Of a stretch of 64,000 bases of DNA, positions 23,310 to 34,188 are shown piece by piece. Every line of letters starts with the position of its first letter. The first letter of the stretch is position 1. The position numbers and the translations under genes are program-made. Location of the stretch: NCBI RefSeq assembly GCF_040054535.1, contig NC_090785.1:20775001-20839000 (forward strand), in the 5' to 3' direction. The DNA comes from Antennarius striatus. Taxonomy: Eukaryota > Chordata > Actinopteri > Lophiiformes > Antennariidae. The notes under the pieces are model-generated. The model was not told the origin of the DNA, did not search any database, and saw only the letters and a list, made by a program, of their open reading frames with translations.

Positions 23310-23740
23310 ATTCATGAAAAGGCGACAGGAAACCTTTGACGTCTGCTTCCACATAAAGTTCTCACAATCAGCTCAAGGCAAGAGCTGTCACACTACTCCG
23401 CAAACTGCTGTAAAGCTTGACCATTATGCTGTGAGGAACCTGAGAGCAGGGACAGGAGAACTGTGTCATCAGTGTATTTCACCAGGTGACACCGAGGTTG
23501 GATGGATCTGCAGTCATCGGTGTAGAGGACCTGCTGAAAACCCGTTTCCAGTGCCACAGGATGATTCCTGAGAGTGTTCTTCATACTATTGCTCCTATCA
23601 GAGGAGAACAACACCCTACCCAATAAACTGAAGACCCAGACAATGACCTTGTTCACCTGCCAGCTATCCAAGAGCAGTGAGGGACACCATCTGCCAGAAT
23701 CATTTCAGTCTAAGCCACCATCATCACCAGAGTGGGCAAT
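23310..23740 (-). mobile_element. LINE reverse transcriptase fragment with mutated YADD
   Basis: The minus strand reads VLYTDDCRSIQPRCHLVKYT, DDTVLLSLLSGSSQ, NGQALQQF. The expected catalytic YADD/FADD box is YTDD here. Only a short block around RT motif C survives. Confidence 0.6.
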
Positions 23741-23842
23741 AAAAACATACAAGTAGCTGTAGGATGTTGTTGCGCTGTATGATGAAAAAGGGACAACCTA
23801 CATTTTGAAGTTTGCTGTGGAAGAAGTACAGTATGTGCTACC

Positions 23843-24222
23843 TTTTTGTGAATGAAACTGTTGGGTGTGATTTGTCAGAAGAGAGCTTCATCATGAGTCT
23901 TGGTGTCGACTATGAGTGAAAGAAACAGGCTTTGGGAGGAGCTGTTAGAGGACTACAGGGGATAACATGGCTCAGTTGACAATCACACACTTCCTTGTTT
24001 ACTTGTGTTTTGTTGTACACAAACTGGCTTAGAGGCCCTTTCAAACTCTGCTTTCACATGGATTTATTTTAGTTTTAAGGCAGATGTGTCGTCAAATATT
24101 GTGGCAGTCATGTGACCCATTGTGGTGAATTCAACTGAGGTCTGATGTAGTGAATGAACATCTATGTGTTGTCAGGCCCACAGGGAGCCCTCACCTCCAA
24201 TTCCTACTGTTAAGAGGAAACA
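23843..24222 (+). pseudogene. cspp1: Scrambled partial duplicate of CSPP1 exons
   Basis: 23843-24121 copies 6120-6415 (CSPP1 exon 6162-6262 with flanking intron on both sides), with an in-frame TGA where the parent has AGA and a deletion in GLPLG. It is joined directly to 24122-24222, which copies 15405-15500 (intron plus the start of the REPSPPIP exon). Introns are retained, so this is a DNA duplication and not a retrocopy. About 9 kb present between these parts in the parent is missing. It lies 0.9 kb past the CSPP1 poly(A) signal, same strand. Confidence 0.85.
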
Positions 24223-24339
24223 TGAGAAAAATACATCAATAAATATATTTGTCTCCAAATGGCAAAATATAGTTTCTCTGAGAACTACCCATCTAACTCC
24301 ATATTTGGTGTCTCCTAAACTAACTATACGGTTGATCAA

Positions 24340-24876
24340 GTAGATACATGCTAGGATGCCAGGAGTACCCTTGTCAGGATGAAGACGACAAGGAAAAGAT
24401 GTCTGCCACCTTCACAGAAGGGGATTCAGGAAGGCCTTTGGAGGTAATTTGTTGTGTTACTGAGTCCTGTTCCCATTTCCTGATATTCTGGTGGTATTTG
24501 GAGTGTGACGTTTTGCTGCCACTGAAGTAATAACACATTGTCATCCGTTTAAACAAAGCATGGCTGGCCAACACCAGGAGGGTCCCTCAACATCCACCGC
24601 AAGGGTCGACACAGTTGAAAGAGATGCCCAGCAAACACCAGTAGTTCACTCTGTGTAATTCATATGTAACTCCATCTTTTCATGTCTTCATCTATCCACA
24701 GCTATCTGTGAAAGAACCGCACCAAATTTACCTTCAGAAAAAAAAAAACTGATCTGGAAACAAAAATACTGCAGCAGCAGTTAGAGGTGGGTGCAGGGCC
24801 ACAGGGTGACTATTGGCAAGACACAAATAATAACGTTTGCATTTGTATTTGTAGGAAATAAAGAAGACCAAATGAA
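24340..24876 (+). pseudogene. Small exon cluster, perhaps a Harbinger accessory gene remnant
   Basis: Possible exons: one ending at about 24443 (SATFTEGDSGRPLE|gtaatt), one reading AGQHQEGPSTSTARVDTVER, one from a CCACAG acceptor to about 24786 ending KTDLETKILQQQLE, and a final EIKKTK* after TTTGTAG at about 24856. The last two join in frame. The charged coiled tail is like that of the Myb/SANT-type partner protein of Harbinger transposons, and a Harbinger transposase piece lies convergently at 25405. I do not recognise the protein firmly. Confidence 0.3.
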
Positions 24877-25019
24877 ATGTGACTCGTGCTTTTATTTCTT
24901 GCTATGGTGGTAGTGATTGTGATCTAATTGAAAAAATAATTCATGCAGATGGTGTCTCACTCCTGGACAGCAGGATAAGGTCATCAGTTTGTGGGGCAGG
25001 GTGTTGTTCTTATCTAATA

Positions 25020-25335
25020 ACTACATTGCGCCCTCCGTCTTTGCGGTTAATGCATTCCAGGAACCACACGCAATCGAGATCGCAATCTATTTATCTTATT
25101 ATATACGGTGATTTAAATGTTTATGAACCCTTCCCATACTGATATTAAACCACCCTCTATCTGTATTACCTTTTCCCACACTCTTATCTACTGTTTGAAG
25201 CACTTTTTTGGAAGGAGCACTTCCGGATGCCGTCGTCCAATATAATTTACTTACGGTATCACGTGACTGCCGACCAAAAATCTGTGATGAGGTGGAGTCA
25301 CAATCGTTGATGTGCGAGGGCTTACTGTATTATGA
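25020..25335. repeat. Pogo-like MITE (copy 3 of the 10935 repeat)
   Basis: Its interior is the reverse complement of 11070-11190 (TTATGAACCCTTCCCATACT, ACCTTTTCCCACACTCTTAT). The ends read TTGCGCCCTCCGTC and GTGCGAGGGCTTACTGTA, forming imperfect inverted repeats. Confidence 0.5.
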
Positions 25336-25404
25336 AGAACAACACATGCAACACTTACTGTATATCACAGGCCCTCTCAGGGGTTGTCCTGCGCTGACGT
25401 AGTC

Positions 25405-25560
25405 ACTGGAAACGGGCTTTCAACAGGCGTACGGTCATCTCCACCTGGGCTCTGATCCTGCAGTGAGCACGGTTGAAGTTCTGTCTGGGGTTCAGGGGTC
25501 CGCAGCCGTGGTTGGCATGGGTAACCCCTGTTCCCCAGCAAAAAGCCATCAGACTCTCCT
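25405..25560 (-). mobile_element. PIF/Harbinger transposase fossil
   Basis: The minus strand reads GFLLGNRGYPCQPRLRTP, then after one frameshift NPRQNFNRAHCRIRAQ and VEMTVRLLKARFQ. This is the conserved 'GDSGYP ... N..H...R...E...G.LK.RF' end of Harbinger DDE transposases. 25561-26100 to its right holds nothing recognised. Confidence 0.65.
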
Positions 25561-26159
25561 GTAACGTAAAGTACGTATATTAGAGCAGATTAAAGGACGG
25601 ACACAAGCGAAATAATGTGCAAATCTTCAGGTAACCTACCACAATGCATTCTGTCATTCAGATAAGCCTCCCGGCCTGACCCAGGCCACTTTGTCTCCAC
25701 ATGAGTGATGTGGTACTCGGTCACACATATGACCTTGACAGTGCAGACAATGACAGATGTCAGTTTAGCTATGATGCAGTCTTTAAGTCTGAGAATGTAG
25801 TGCATGTGCATGCACAGTTGTGCTCAAAATAATTGCATCTTTAAAAAGGTGAGCACATGTCAAAATTCTTCATAAGTTGTACTTTAATGATCATTAAAAT
25901 ACAATATTCTGTAACAACACATCGGAGGACTTGTTTATCGTCTCCAGAGCTCTCATCATGCTTAGATAAGTATTTGTTGAAATTGTCTGTTTGCTGAACC
26001 TGTCTGTTTTGTCAATATCATCGATGATATTATCGGACTCATACTCAACCTAGTGATGATATTACTGCACTGCTACTCAACTCTTAATTTGAATTGACAA
26101 AATAAATATCTTGTGTTTAATACACTGTGTCTTGTCTTAAGAGAAACGAAACCCCCACC

Positions 26160-26315
26160 ACATCTTATACTCTGTGTTGTCCTGTCTGTTGTACTGCCTG
26201 TTGTACTGTCTATGTTGTGCTGCTTGTTGTACTGCCTGAGTTGTACTGCCTGTGATGTACTGCCTGTTGTACTGCCTGAGTTGTACTGCCTGTATTGTAC
26301 TGCCAGAGTTGTACT
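26160..26315 (+). repeat. Minisatellite, about 15-bp unit (GTTGTACTGCCTGAG)
   Basis: Around ten imperfect copies of TTGTACTGCCTG with spacers. It has low complexity and no likely product. Confidence 0.8.
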
Positions 26316-27055
26316 GAAATAAAACATTTTCTTTGCTATTGGGTTGTGGCAGTAAACTGGTGTGCCCTAAGCTCCAAAAGGGTCAGGAGCTGAATGCGAT
26401 TCTTATTCAAAAGGTTTATAAAATTAAAACTCTTTATGTAAAACCATTAAGGGTACTTCTGGTAAATGTGCACTTTTATTTGTTACACATAAATATTTTA
26501 TATTTCAGGATGACAGTGTAGACAATAACTTGCATTCAAAGGCTAGTTTTTGCATTAGCAGTAATGAAGACTGCCCTGGCACTAGCCACAACAATGGAGA
26601 AAGACAAAACTGGACACCTGACACATGCGGACCTGATGGACCATGCCTTGCAGGAAGTGATGGTATTCTAGGCACTAGAGGTCCTGAAAGTGGTCCTCCT
26701 GGCACAAGTAGTACAAGAGGCACAATTGGTCCTGATGGAACATGCCCCGCAGGAAGTGATGGTATTCCTGACACCAGTGGTCTCGACAGTGATCCTACCT
26801 CAAGCAGTACAAGACGCAATAAAACACGCAGTCTTGATGAGGACAACAACTCTTATTTAACGTCTGTTGCTACCATGTCTGGTGATAATTCTGAGGATGA
26901 AGGATTACAGCAGGCAATCATTGCCAGTATGTAGAGCCGCATGTGAGTAGCACACACAGATTATGAGTTTGAGAATCAAGTATGGTCTGATCATTTGCAT
27001 AGACTGTTTAGCTGTTAGGCCTTACATTGTACAACAAGAATACGACTGAATTATT

Positions 27056-27285
27056 TGGTGGGAGGAAGCCTCCAAAAACACGTGCTTCAGGTGAATTGGC
27101 CGGTCCCAAATTGCCCGGAGGAGTGTGTGTGTGTGTGTGTGTGTGTGTTGTGTAGCTCCGTGGAGCACTGGCGTCAAGCCCAGAATTTCCCCCGCCTCAC
27201 GCCCCAAGACAGCTGGGATAGGCTCCAGCTCCCCGCGACCCAAGCAAGCGAATGAAGCGGTTGGGAAAATGAATGAATGAATGGT
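27056..27285 (+). repeat. SINE family A, 3' part
   Basis: From GGTGAATTGGCCGGTCCCAA through GGGATAGGCTCCAGCTCCCC to an AATG tail. The tRNA-like head is absent. A (TG)n run lies inside. It interrupts the HECT-gene fossil. Confidence 0.75.
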
Positions 27286-28029
27286 TTTGATATACAACCA
27301 TGACGTTAGATGGGAATACGACATACTGTACCTGTAAACATAGACAGCTTGTGAAAAATTATGTCACATTACTGTTTCTGATCATTATTTTTTTGTTCTT
27401 TCATTGTAGTCAGCATGTTCCTGTGAAGACTATACTGCTGGAACTGGCCAGCAAAATTAATGTAAATCAGCACAGCAGATTTAACATAAAAAGATATGCT
27501 GTTTGGGAGGGTGTCATTCCGGACTTCAAGAGATCATCCTATGAGCCCAACCTGATGATTGTCTGTAAAGTTCTCAAATGATGTAGGAAGAAGTGAGGAA
27601 GGAGGTGATTTAGGAGGTCCAAGAAGGGAGTTCTTGAGGCTCTTAATGGTCTTAAGTAGTCAGAGTTGTCTTTTGTTTGCCTCCTGCTTTTGCTCATGCA
27701 CAGTTAGTCACCCTGTGAAGACTGCCTGATCAAGGGAGATTCTTTTAAAGGTTATACCATATTCTATTCTGTGATGATACCAGGTATCTGAAAGCACAAC
27801 CATTGGGGACCTTGAAAAGGAAAAGGCACCTCTGCTTGACTACCTGGCCAGTGCAGGATGTCTCAGGGTTCTTCGGTCAATCAAAAACAGGGATCTGCTG
27901 GTACAGGACATTATTATGTTTTAGGTCATCCACAGGTTTCAAGGTCCATTTCAAAAATATTCAGTATTCATTTAGAGTTAATCAGAATATGGAACAGAAT
28001 TTTACCCATCAACCAACATAAACTAAGTT

Positions 28030-28491
28030 TGTAACGGGTCAGAAGTAGGACCCACGTACAGCACAGACTGAGACCAGAGCAGTAATAGTCCAACAGTTTA
28101 TTCTGGGGTTCGCACAGAATGGCAGCAATATTCCAGACAAACAGTCTCCGTAAACAGGAATCCCAGGTGACAGGTATCAGACAAGGAACGAGCAGGCAGA
28201 GTAGTCAAGGACAGAAGGCTGGTCAGTTTACCGGGGCAGAGACGAGGAAGACTGGTTGAAGACAGGCAGGATCGTAACCGAGGAAGCAGTCCGGAGATCA
28301 ACGCGAGAGAGCTATGCATGACACAAAGACAATCTGGCAGAGACTGAGAGGAATGGGAGGGTATATGTACTGAGCAGGCAGGTGATGATCAGGTGAGGAA
28401 ACACAGGTGAAGGCAGTTGCACTGATGAGTTTGGAGTGGAAGGCAGGTAGAGCTGGGCGGATGAGGGGAAAACCAGGAGCGGATTTTGACA
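28030..28491 (-). mobile_element. Solo LTR (Gypsy-like) with 5-bp target duplication
   Basis: 462 bp beginning TGTAACGGG and ending TTTTGACA, flanked by AAGTT on both sides (28025-28029 and 28492-28496). TG...CA ends and a 5-bp duplication are the marks of an LTR. On the minus strand an AATAAA lies near the 3' end, which sets the orientation. No internal region remains, so it arose by LTR-LTR recombination. Assignment to Gypsy is from memory of similar fish LTRs. Confidence 0.75.
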
Positions 28492-29474
28492 AAGTTTATG
28501 GATTTGATTATGTTAGGCTGCAACAAATAAATCTAAATGAATTTAAAAAATACCAATGTTTGTTTTGATTGTTTTATAGATTCTGTAAATAATTAAAATT
28601 CTTGGTGTTCTGGAGGAAATCCAGACACTCCAGACAACTTTCGCCCCATGTTCTGCTTTGAACCAGGCACCTTGACTGTTGACCAGGTAGATGATATTTT
28701 CACCATTCAACTGTCACCAAAAAGGAGCAACAAGAGAGGTGAAGTGGTGATAACCCACTGGAGAGATTGTTTTCAAGATGCAGAAGGCACAATACTTGAC
28801 ATAGATCCTTGCCTTTTAGGTTGACTATTATTTTATTAATAATGAACTACTTTTGAGGTAAGGTAATCAAATAGAAATTTTAATAAATGTTTTTGTATGC
28901 ATGTATGTGTGTATATTGAATATAATGCATTCATGGGAGAGGAATGAACAATTACAGTAACAATCCATTTTGAGTTAAAACAGTTCATGCACAAACAAGA
29001 AATATTGACCATTCTCATAAAGCAAACCAAAAATAACTGGTGTCAAAACATGCTGTGGAAATTGTTGCTAATTTGGTTCATAAACACTTGAGCACTATGA
29101 CTGGTTGACTCTGATCTATTTTGTAGAAGAAGAAGGGCCTTAGGGGGTACTTCCGGGTGCAGACTCCTAAATGAAAAGTGTTGTACTGAGTTGTATGTCT
29201 GATCATCTGTAATAAGTAAAAGATTGAAAAGCAAACCTGAAGGTAGTCGTCACTGTTGCTGGTAAAAGAACCCTACACAACACAACAGTCCCTCCCATCG
29301 GGTTTTCACCAAGTCCATCCGTGGAGTTCATTCATCAGGGAGATGATGACTTATCTTCACAACCATGTTTCCAATGGCCAACACATCAGGTTGCCCCTTC
29401 ATGTTTCATTCCAGGTGTTCAAAGAAAAGTTTAATTTTGCTTTGAAGAATACCTATGGATTTGGCAAAGCCTGA

Positions 29475-29960
29475 TTATCATACCATATGCATATGCATTT
29501 CTTGTATATATTGTTTGTTAGTATCACCTTTTTCTCAAAATTTCATTTAGACATTGTGTATTAATTCACAAATCATTTAGAAACACATCTGGAAAAAACA
29601 CACACACACACACATAGCCTTACTGAACTATATTCAGGAGTGAGGAAAACACATCAATGCCATAGTTCCCATCTTTTTCCAAAGGATTCATTAATTGAAT
29701 CTTGTTCAATTAATGAATTTATTGTTATAGTTGATGGAATTTTAATGTTATTATTAGTTCTGGCAAAGCCCCATGTTCACTGATTTCATAGTGGTTATCC
29801 ATATGAATAATGTCATTTTTAACAGGTTGAATGCCATCAACACAGCCATGCATGACAAGACGCCACCTAACCTGACCAGCTTGTGGTTTCCATTGAAATG
29901 CCTGTTGAAAAACCAGAATCGGTATTATTACACCACACTAATGAGAAACGTAACTGCTTG
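29475..29960 (+). other. Unassigned stretch before the Rex3 nest
   Basis: It holds a short AC run at 29598 and a frame reading LNAINTAMHDKTPPNLTSLW (about 29825-29886) that I cannot assign. It might be an exon of an old gene or part of an unknown repeat. Confidence 0.3.
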
Positions 29961-30598
29961 GAACAAAAATAATCTTAAATGCTGGGCAGATCGATGGGGT
30001 GCTGCCATGTGGGTGACCTTGGGTCACAACGGACCAGACTCGGGTGGCAGAAGCTGGCTTTGGGGATGTGGAATGTCACCTCACGAGGGGAAGGAGTCAG
30101 AGCTCGTGTTAGAGGTGGGGCGTTACCAGTTGGATCTGGTGGGGCTTACCTCAATGCATAAGGAAAATATGTTCCTTAATATCAAGATAAATGCATAAAT
30201 GAAATTGCATGCATTATGAAATGAAAATGCATTATTGTGCTTGCAATAATGATAGTGTGCATACACAATTGTGCAAAAAAATAAATAAATTATTGTGCTG
30301 CTCAACAATCCTACCAATCACTGCTTTCAAATAGTTAAAAAAAATCATCAGTTTTAAAGCTTCTCATGGCCCTTAGCAGTCTATTCAACTGAAATAAACA
30401 TGAATAAATGCAATAAAATACAAAAATCTATGGCACACAGACAAAACAATACTTCCTTCAAAGAAACATTATGTCTTGTAGGAACAAATGTTAAATTTAC
30501 CTGAACTTAAAACTGAAAATACATTACTGCTGTGTGATGTTAACTTGTCTGAGGCTGATCCTGATATTTTAATTTAAAAAAAAATTTTTATACACTGT

Positions 30599-30964
30599 TA
30601 TAATCCCCAAAGGGGAATTAAGAATGCACACTCTACTTTTTTGTTAATCAATCACACGCATACATATTAGTGTACACAGACCCCTGTAATACACACAACC
30701 ACACACAAGGGGGCCTGTAAGCATGCCATGGGGGGTAGAGTTGTGGGCAGCCCCTTTGTGGAGCGGCCAAATGAGCAGCTTGTGAGAGGGGACAACGCCT
30801 TGCTCAAGGGTGCCTTGGCAGTGCTCCGGAGGTGAGCTGACACCTCCCACTGTCAGCTCACCTCCGGGTGTTTTTTTGGGCGGGAGCGGGAATCGAACCG
30901 CCGATCTCAGAACATTGGATGACCCGCTCTACCGCCCGCTCTACCACTGGGCCACTGCCGCCCC
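30599..30964 (-). repeat. SINE family B, full-length copy
   Basis: On the minus strand it begins GGGGCGGCAGTGGCCCAGTG (box A side) and includes GGTTCGATTCCCGCTCCCGC (box B). It ends at the TTAATTCCCCTTTGGGGATT tail. It is inserted in the hAT element. Confidence 0.8.
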
Positions 30965-31359
30965 AGGTTTGATGGTGTCTCATCTTTCATACAAGTTCAT
31001 GAATGTTCAGAGTCAGGCTCTGAGCTGAAGAAATCCTCAGGATTGAGTGAAGATGTTTATCAGTCAGACGGCTCCTGTGTGATGTTTTGTTCAGCTTCAT
31101 CAGAGAGAACAACTGTTCACACAGGTCTGTGCTATGAAACAAAGAGCATCCGAGCAGCTTGGATGCACAGCTGGAGCATTGTGCCGGGGATGAAACATGC
31201 AAACTCAGCAGAAGACACACAGGTTTAACTTTTACCTCTTTGAACATTCACTCTGACTCTCATTTGGCTTGAAACCCCTTGCTCTCAGCATCCACCTTCC
31301 TTTTAGCTAATTCTGACGAGGGGAGTGGCTAAATTTAACCTCTGCTCTGACTGCTGATA

Positions 31360-31712
31360 CACATCCATCCATCCATTGTCATGACCGCTTGATCCGCTGT
31401 CATGGGTCATGGTAAACTGGAGCCTTTCACAGCTGGCTTAGAGTGTCAGGCGGGAAAAAACCTGGGCCAGGGCACCGCGGTGCCACACAGAGACACAGTC
31501 AACCACACGCACACTCATTTGTACGGCCAATTTGGGACTGGTCAATTAACCTGAAGCGCATGTTTTTGGAGGTGGGAGGAAGCCGGAGATCCTGGAGAGA
31601 ACCCACGCAGAGACGGGGAGAGCATGCAAACTCCGCATGGAGCGGGACGCGAACCCGGAACTGCCTTGCTGTGCGGCCACAGCACTACCCACTACGCCAC
31701 CGTGCTGCCCTG
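31360..31712 (-). repeat. SINE family A, full-length copy
   Basis: The minus strand runs from GGGCAGCACGGTGGCGTAGT through CGGGTTCGCGTCCCGC-type box B to the GGATGGATGG tail at 31365. It is inserted in the hAT element. Confidence 0.8.
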
Positions 31713-34188
31713 TGGATAAACATCCAAATCCAAATCCAAATCCGCTTGCTGTGCTGCAGTGACTTCTGCTACCGTTGCATTGTGGGGAATGTAGTTTAGG
31801 TGCATGCAAAACACCAGCGGGTCAATGTGGCCTGCAGGTCGGTTCTAATAGTAATAGTAAAAATCATCCAGTGGACCATAAATAATTCGCCCTTGGGCAG
31901 ATCTTGCCCGCGGGGCTTGACTTTGACAGATGTGCCTTAAGGCTGTGGGAAGGAAAACTCTGACTGTTGTTTGTGCGTATGCACCCCAGATTTGCGTATG
32001 CACCCCAGATTTGTGCGTATGCAGCCCAGCAGCTCGGAGTATTTGTCCGTCTTGGGGTCTTAAATGGGGTCCTCACGAGATCCCTGTAGGGGACTCCATT
32101 GTTCTCCTGGTGGACTTCAATGCACATGTCGACAAAGATGGAGACACTTGGAAGGGCGTGATTGGGAGTAATTGCCGCCCTGATCTAAACCCGAGCAGCA
32201 TTATGTTGTTGGAATTCTGCGCTTGTCATGTATTTTCTTTAACTAAAACCATGTCCAAGCACAAGGATGCTCAAATGTGTATCTGGTACCAGAGCATCCT
32301 GGGTCAGAGGTCAATGATCGATCTTGTGATCATATCATCTGACCTTCAAATGTGTGTTTTGGACACTCGGGTGAAGAGGGGGGCAGAGCTGTCAACTGAT
32401 CACCACCTGGTGGTGAGTTGGGTCCGTTGGCGAGGGAAATGTTTGGATAGACCAAAGCCCAAACGAATGGTGCGGGTGAACTGGGAACGTCTGGAGGACG
32501 ACTCTGTCCATGAGTCCTTCAATTCACACTTCTGAAGAAGTTTCTTGTGCATCCCAGTGGAGGCTGAGGACATCGAACCTACTGCAGCTTCAGCAATGAA
32601 AGATTCAGTAAAGCTTCCATTGCTGAAGCTGCAGCAGAGAGCTGTGGTCTCAATGTCTTGGGTGCCTCAACACTATGTTGGACCCCGGAGGTCAGGGAAG
32701 CCGTCCGACTGAAGAAGGAGGTTTTCAGGGGCATGTTGTCCCTGGGGACTCCTGAGGCAGTTGCAGGGTATCGACAGGCCAGAAAGACTGCAGCCTTGGT
32801 TGTGATGGAGGCAAAGCAGAGGGTGTGGGAGGAGTTCGGAGAGGCCATGGAGAAGGACTTTCGGACGGCACCAAAGTTGTTCTGGAGGACTGTCCAACAC
32901 CTCAGAAGGGGCAAACGGGGGACCATCCAAGCTGTTTATGAAAAGGATGGGACACTGTTGACCTCGACTGATGAGGTTGATGATCGATGGAAGGAACAGT
33001 TTGAGGAACTCATTAATCCAACTACCCCAACCAACCCGTACTCTGATGATTGGGGATTCAAATCAATCTCTCTGGGCAAAGTCATCAACGTCAAAGTCAT
33101 CAACGTAGTTAAACAAGTTCACGGTAGCAAGCCACCGGGTATTGATGAGATTCGCCCGGAAATGGTGAAGGCTCTGGATGCTGAGGGGTTGTCATGGATG
33201 ACACGCCTCTTTAACATTGTGTGGAAGTCTGGGACAGTGCTAAAAGAGTGACAGACTGGGGTGGTAGTTCCTCTTCTTAAAAAGGGGGATCAGAGGGTGT
33301 GTGCCAACTACAGAGGCATCACACTCCTCAGCCTCTCTGGGGAAGTTGGCCCCAAGGTGCTGGAAAGGAGGGTCCGGCCGATTGTCGAACTTCAGAATGA
33401 AGAGGAATAATGCGGGTCCCATTCTGGTCGTGGAACAACGGACAAGCTCTTCACTCTCACAGGGATCCCAGAGGGGGCTTGGGATTAAGCTCATCCAGTC
33501 TACATATGTTTTGTGGACTTGGAGAAGTCGTACGATTGGGTCTCCAGGGATACACTGTGGGAGGTACTGTGGGAGTATGGGGTGAGGGGGCCTCCCCTTA
33601 GGGCCATCCAATACCTATACGCCCAGAGTGAGAGCTGCGTTCAGGTTCTCGGCAGTAAGTCGGACTTGTTCCGAGTGGCTGTTGGCTTTTGCCAGGGCTG
33701 CGCTTTGTCACCAATTCTGTTTGTGATTTTTATGGACAGGATATCAAGGCGTAGTCATGCTAAAGAGGGTTTACAGTTTGGTGGGCTTAGGATTACATCA
33801 CTGCTTTTTGCAGATGATGTGGTTCTGTAGCATCATCAGCCTGTGACCTACAGTGCTCAGTCGTCTGTTTTGTAGCCGAGTTTGAAGCTGCGGGGATGAG
33901 GATCAACACCTCCAAATCTGAGGCCATGGTCATTAGCAGGAAGCCAGTAGACTGCCTTCTCCGAGTGCAGAATGAGTTTAAGTATCTTTGGGTCCTGTTC
34001 TCGAGTGAGGAAACAATGGAACGTGAGATTGGACGGAAAATTGTGGCAGCAGGTGCAGTATTGCAGTCGCTTTACCGCACTGTTGCTCAGCCAAGGGAGC
34101 CAAGCCAAGAGGCAAACCTCTCCATCTACCGTTCAATCTTCATTCCCACCCTCACCTCAATCAATCAATCAATAAATTTTTATTTATA

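Larger units (their letters stand above)
26335..29473 (+). pseudogene. G2E3-like HECT-domain gene fossil
   Basis: Ordered blocks of a HECT E3 ligase-like protein common in fish: 26510-26934 (low-complexity Gly/Pro/Ser linker ending in a UIM-like SEDEGLQQAIIASM); 27410-27581 (HVPVKTILLELASKINVNQH, AVWEGVIPDFKRSSY); 27600-27655 ([13 protein letters not shown] out of frame); 27785-27960 (TIGDLEKEKAPLLDYLASAG, then a stop, VIHRFQGPF); 28640-28760 (TVDQVDDIFTIQLSP, VVITHWRDC); 29375-29473 (LPLHVSFQVFKEKFNFALKN, TYGFGKA stop). Intron-like junctions remain, so it is an old gene copy and not a retrocopy. Frameshifts and stops, a SINE at 27056 and a solo LTR at 28030 make it dead. No catalytic HECT cysteine could be confirmed. 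Confidence 0.7.
30161..31925 (+). mobile_element. hAT-like element inserted in Rex3
   Basis: The left part (TTCCTTAATATCAAGATAAA ... CCAATCACTGCTTTCAAATA) matches the hAT copy at 18638. The right end GGGCAGATCTTGCCCGCGGG, CTTGACTTTGACA is the usual 'tggcccgcgggccttgagtttgaca' hAT terminus. The left terminus is missing. Two SINEs lie inside (30599-30964 and 31360-31712). An ORF at 31043-31228 is not a recognised transposase. Confidence 0.65.
29965..34165 (+). mobile_element. Rex3 retroposon, long but broken copy
   Basis: The 5' piece 29990-30160 reads LGMWNVTSRGEGVRA then VGALPVGSGGAYL, i.e. the start of the endonuclease. After the hAT insertion the rest runs 31926-34165: RKTLTVVCAYAPQ, GDSIVLLVDFNAHVDKDGDT, RSMIDLVIISSDL, RGAELSTDHHLVVSWVRW (endonuclease), KPPGIDEIRPEMVKAL, FCQGCALSPILFVIFMDRI, LLFADDVVL (RT), [17 protein letters not shown]. 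The DNA matches, as I remember them, the standard Rex3 PCR sites: GACAGACTGGGGTGGTAG at 33249 and CCAGGGCTGCGCTTTGTCAC at 33694. Stops and frameshifts are frequent. Confidence 0.85.

Noticed and set aside
23843..24222. An extra functional CSPP1 exon set
   Set aside because: It has an in-frame stop, lies past the poly(A) signal, and its two parts come from distant exons joined mid-intron.
26530..26934. Possible collagen-like gene (GPDG, GPPG strings)
   Set aside because: Gly-X-Y periodicity is not kept, and the frame leads into HECT-type blocks, so it is read as the linker of that fossil gene.
31043..31228. 61-codon ORF in the hAT element
   Set aside because: No transposase or zinc-finger motif; short enough to be chance.
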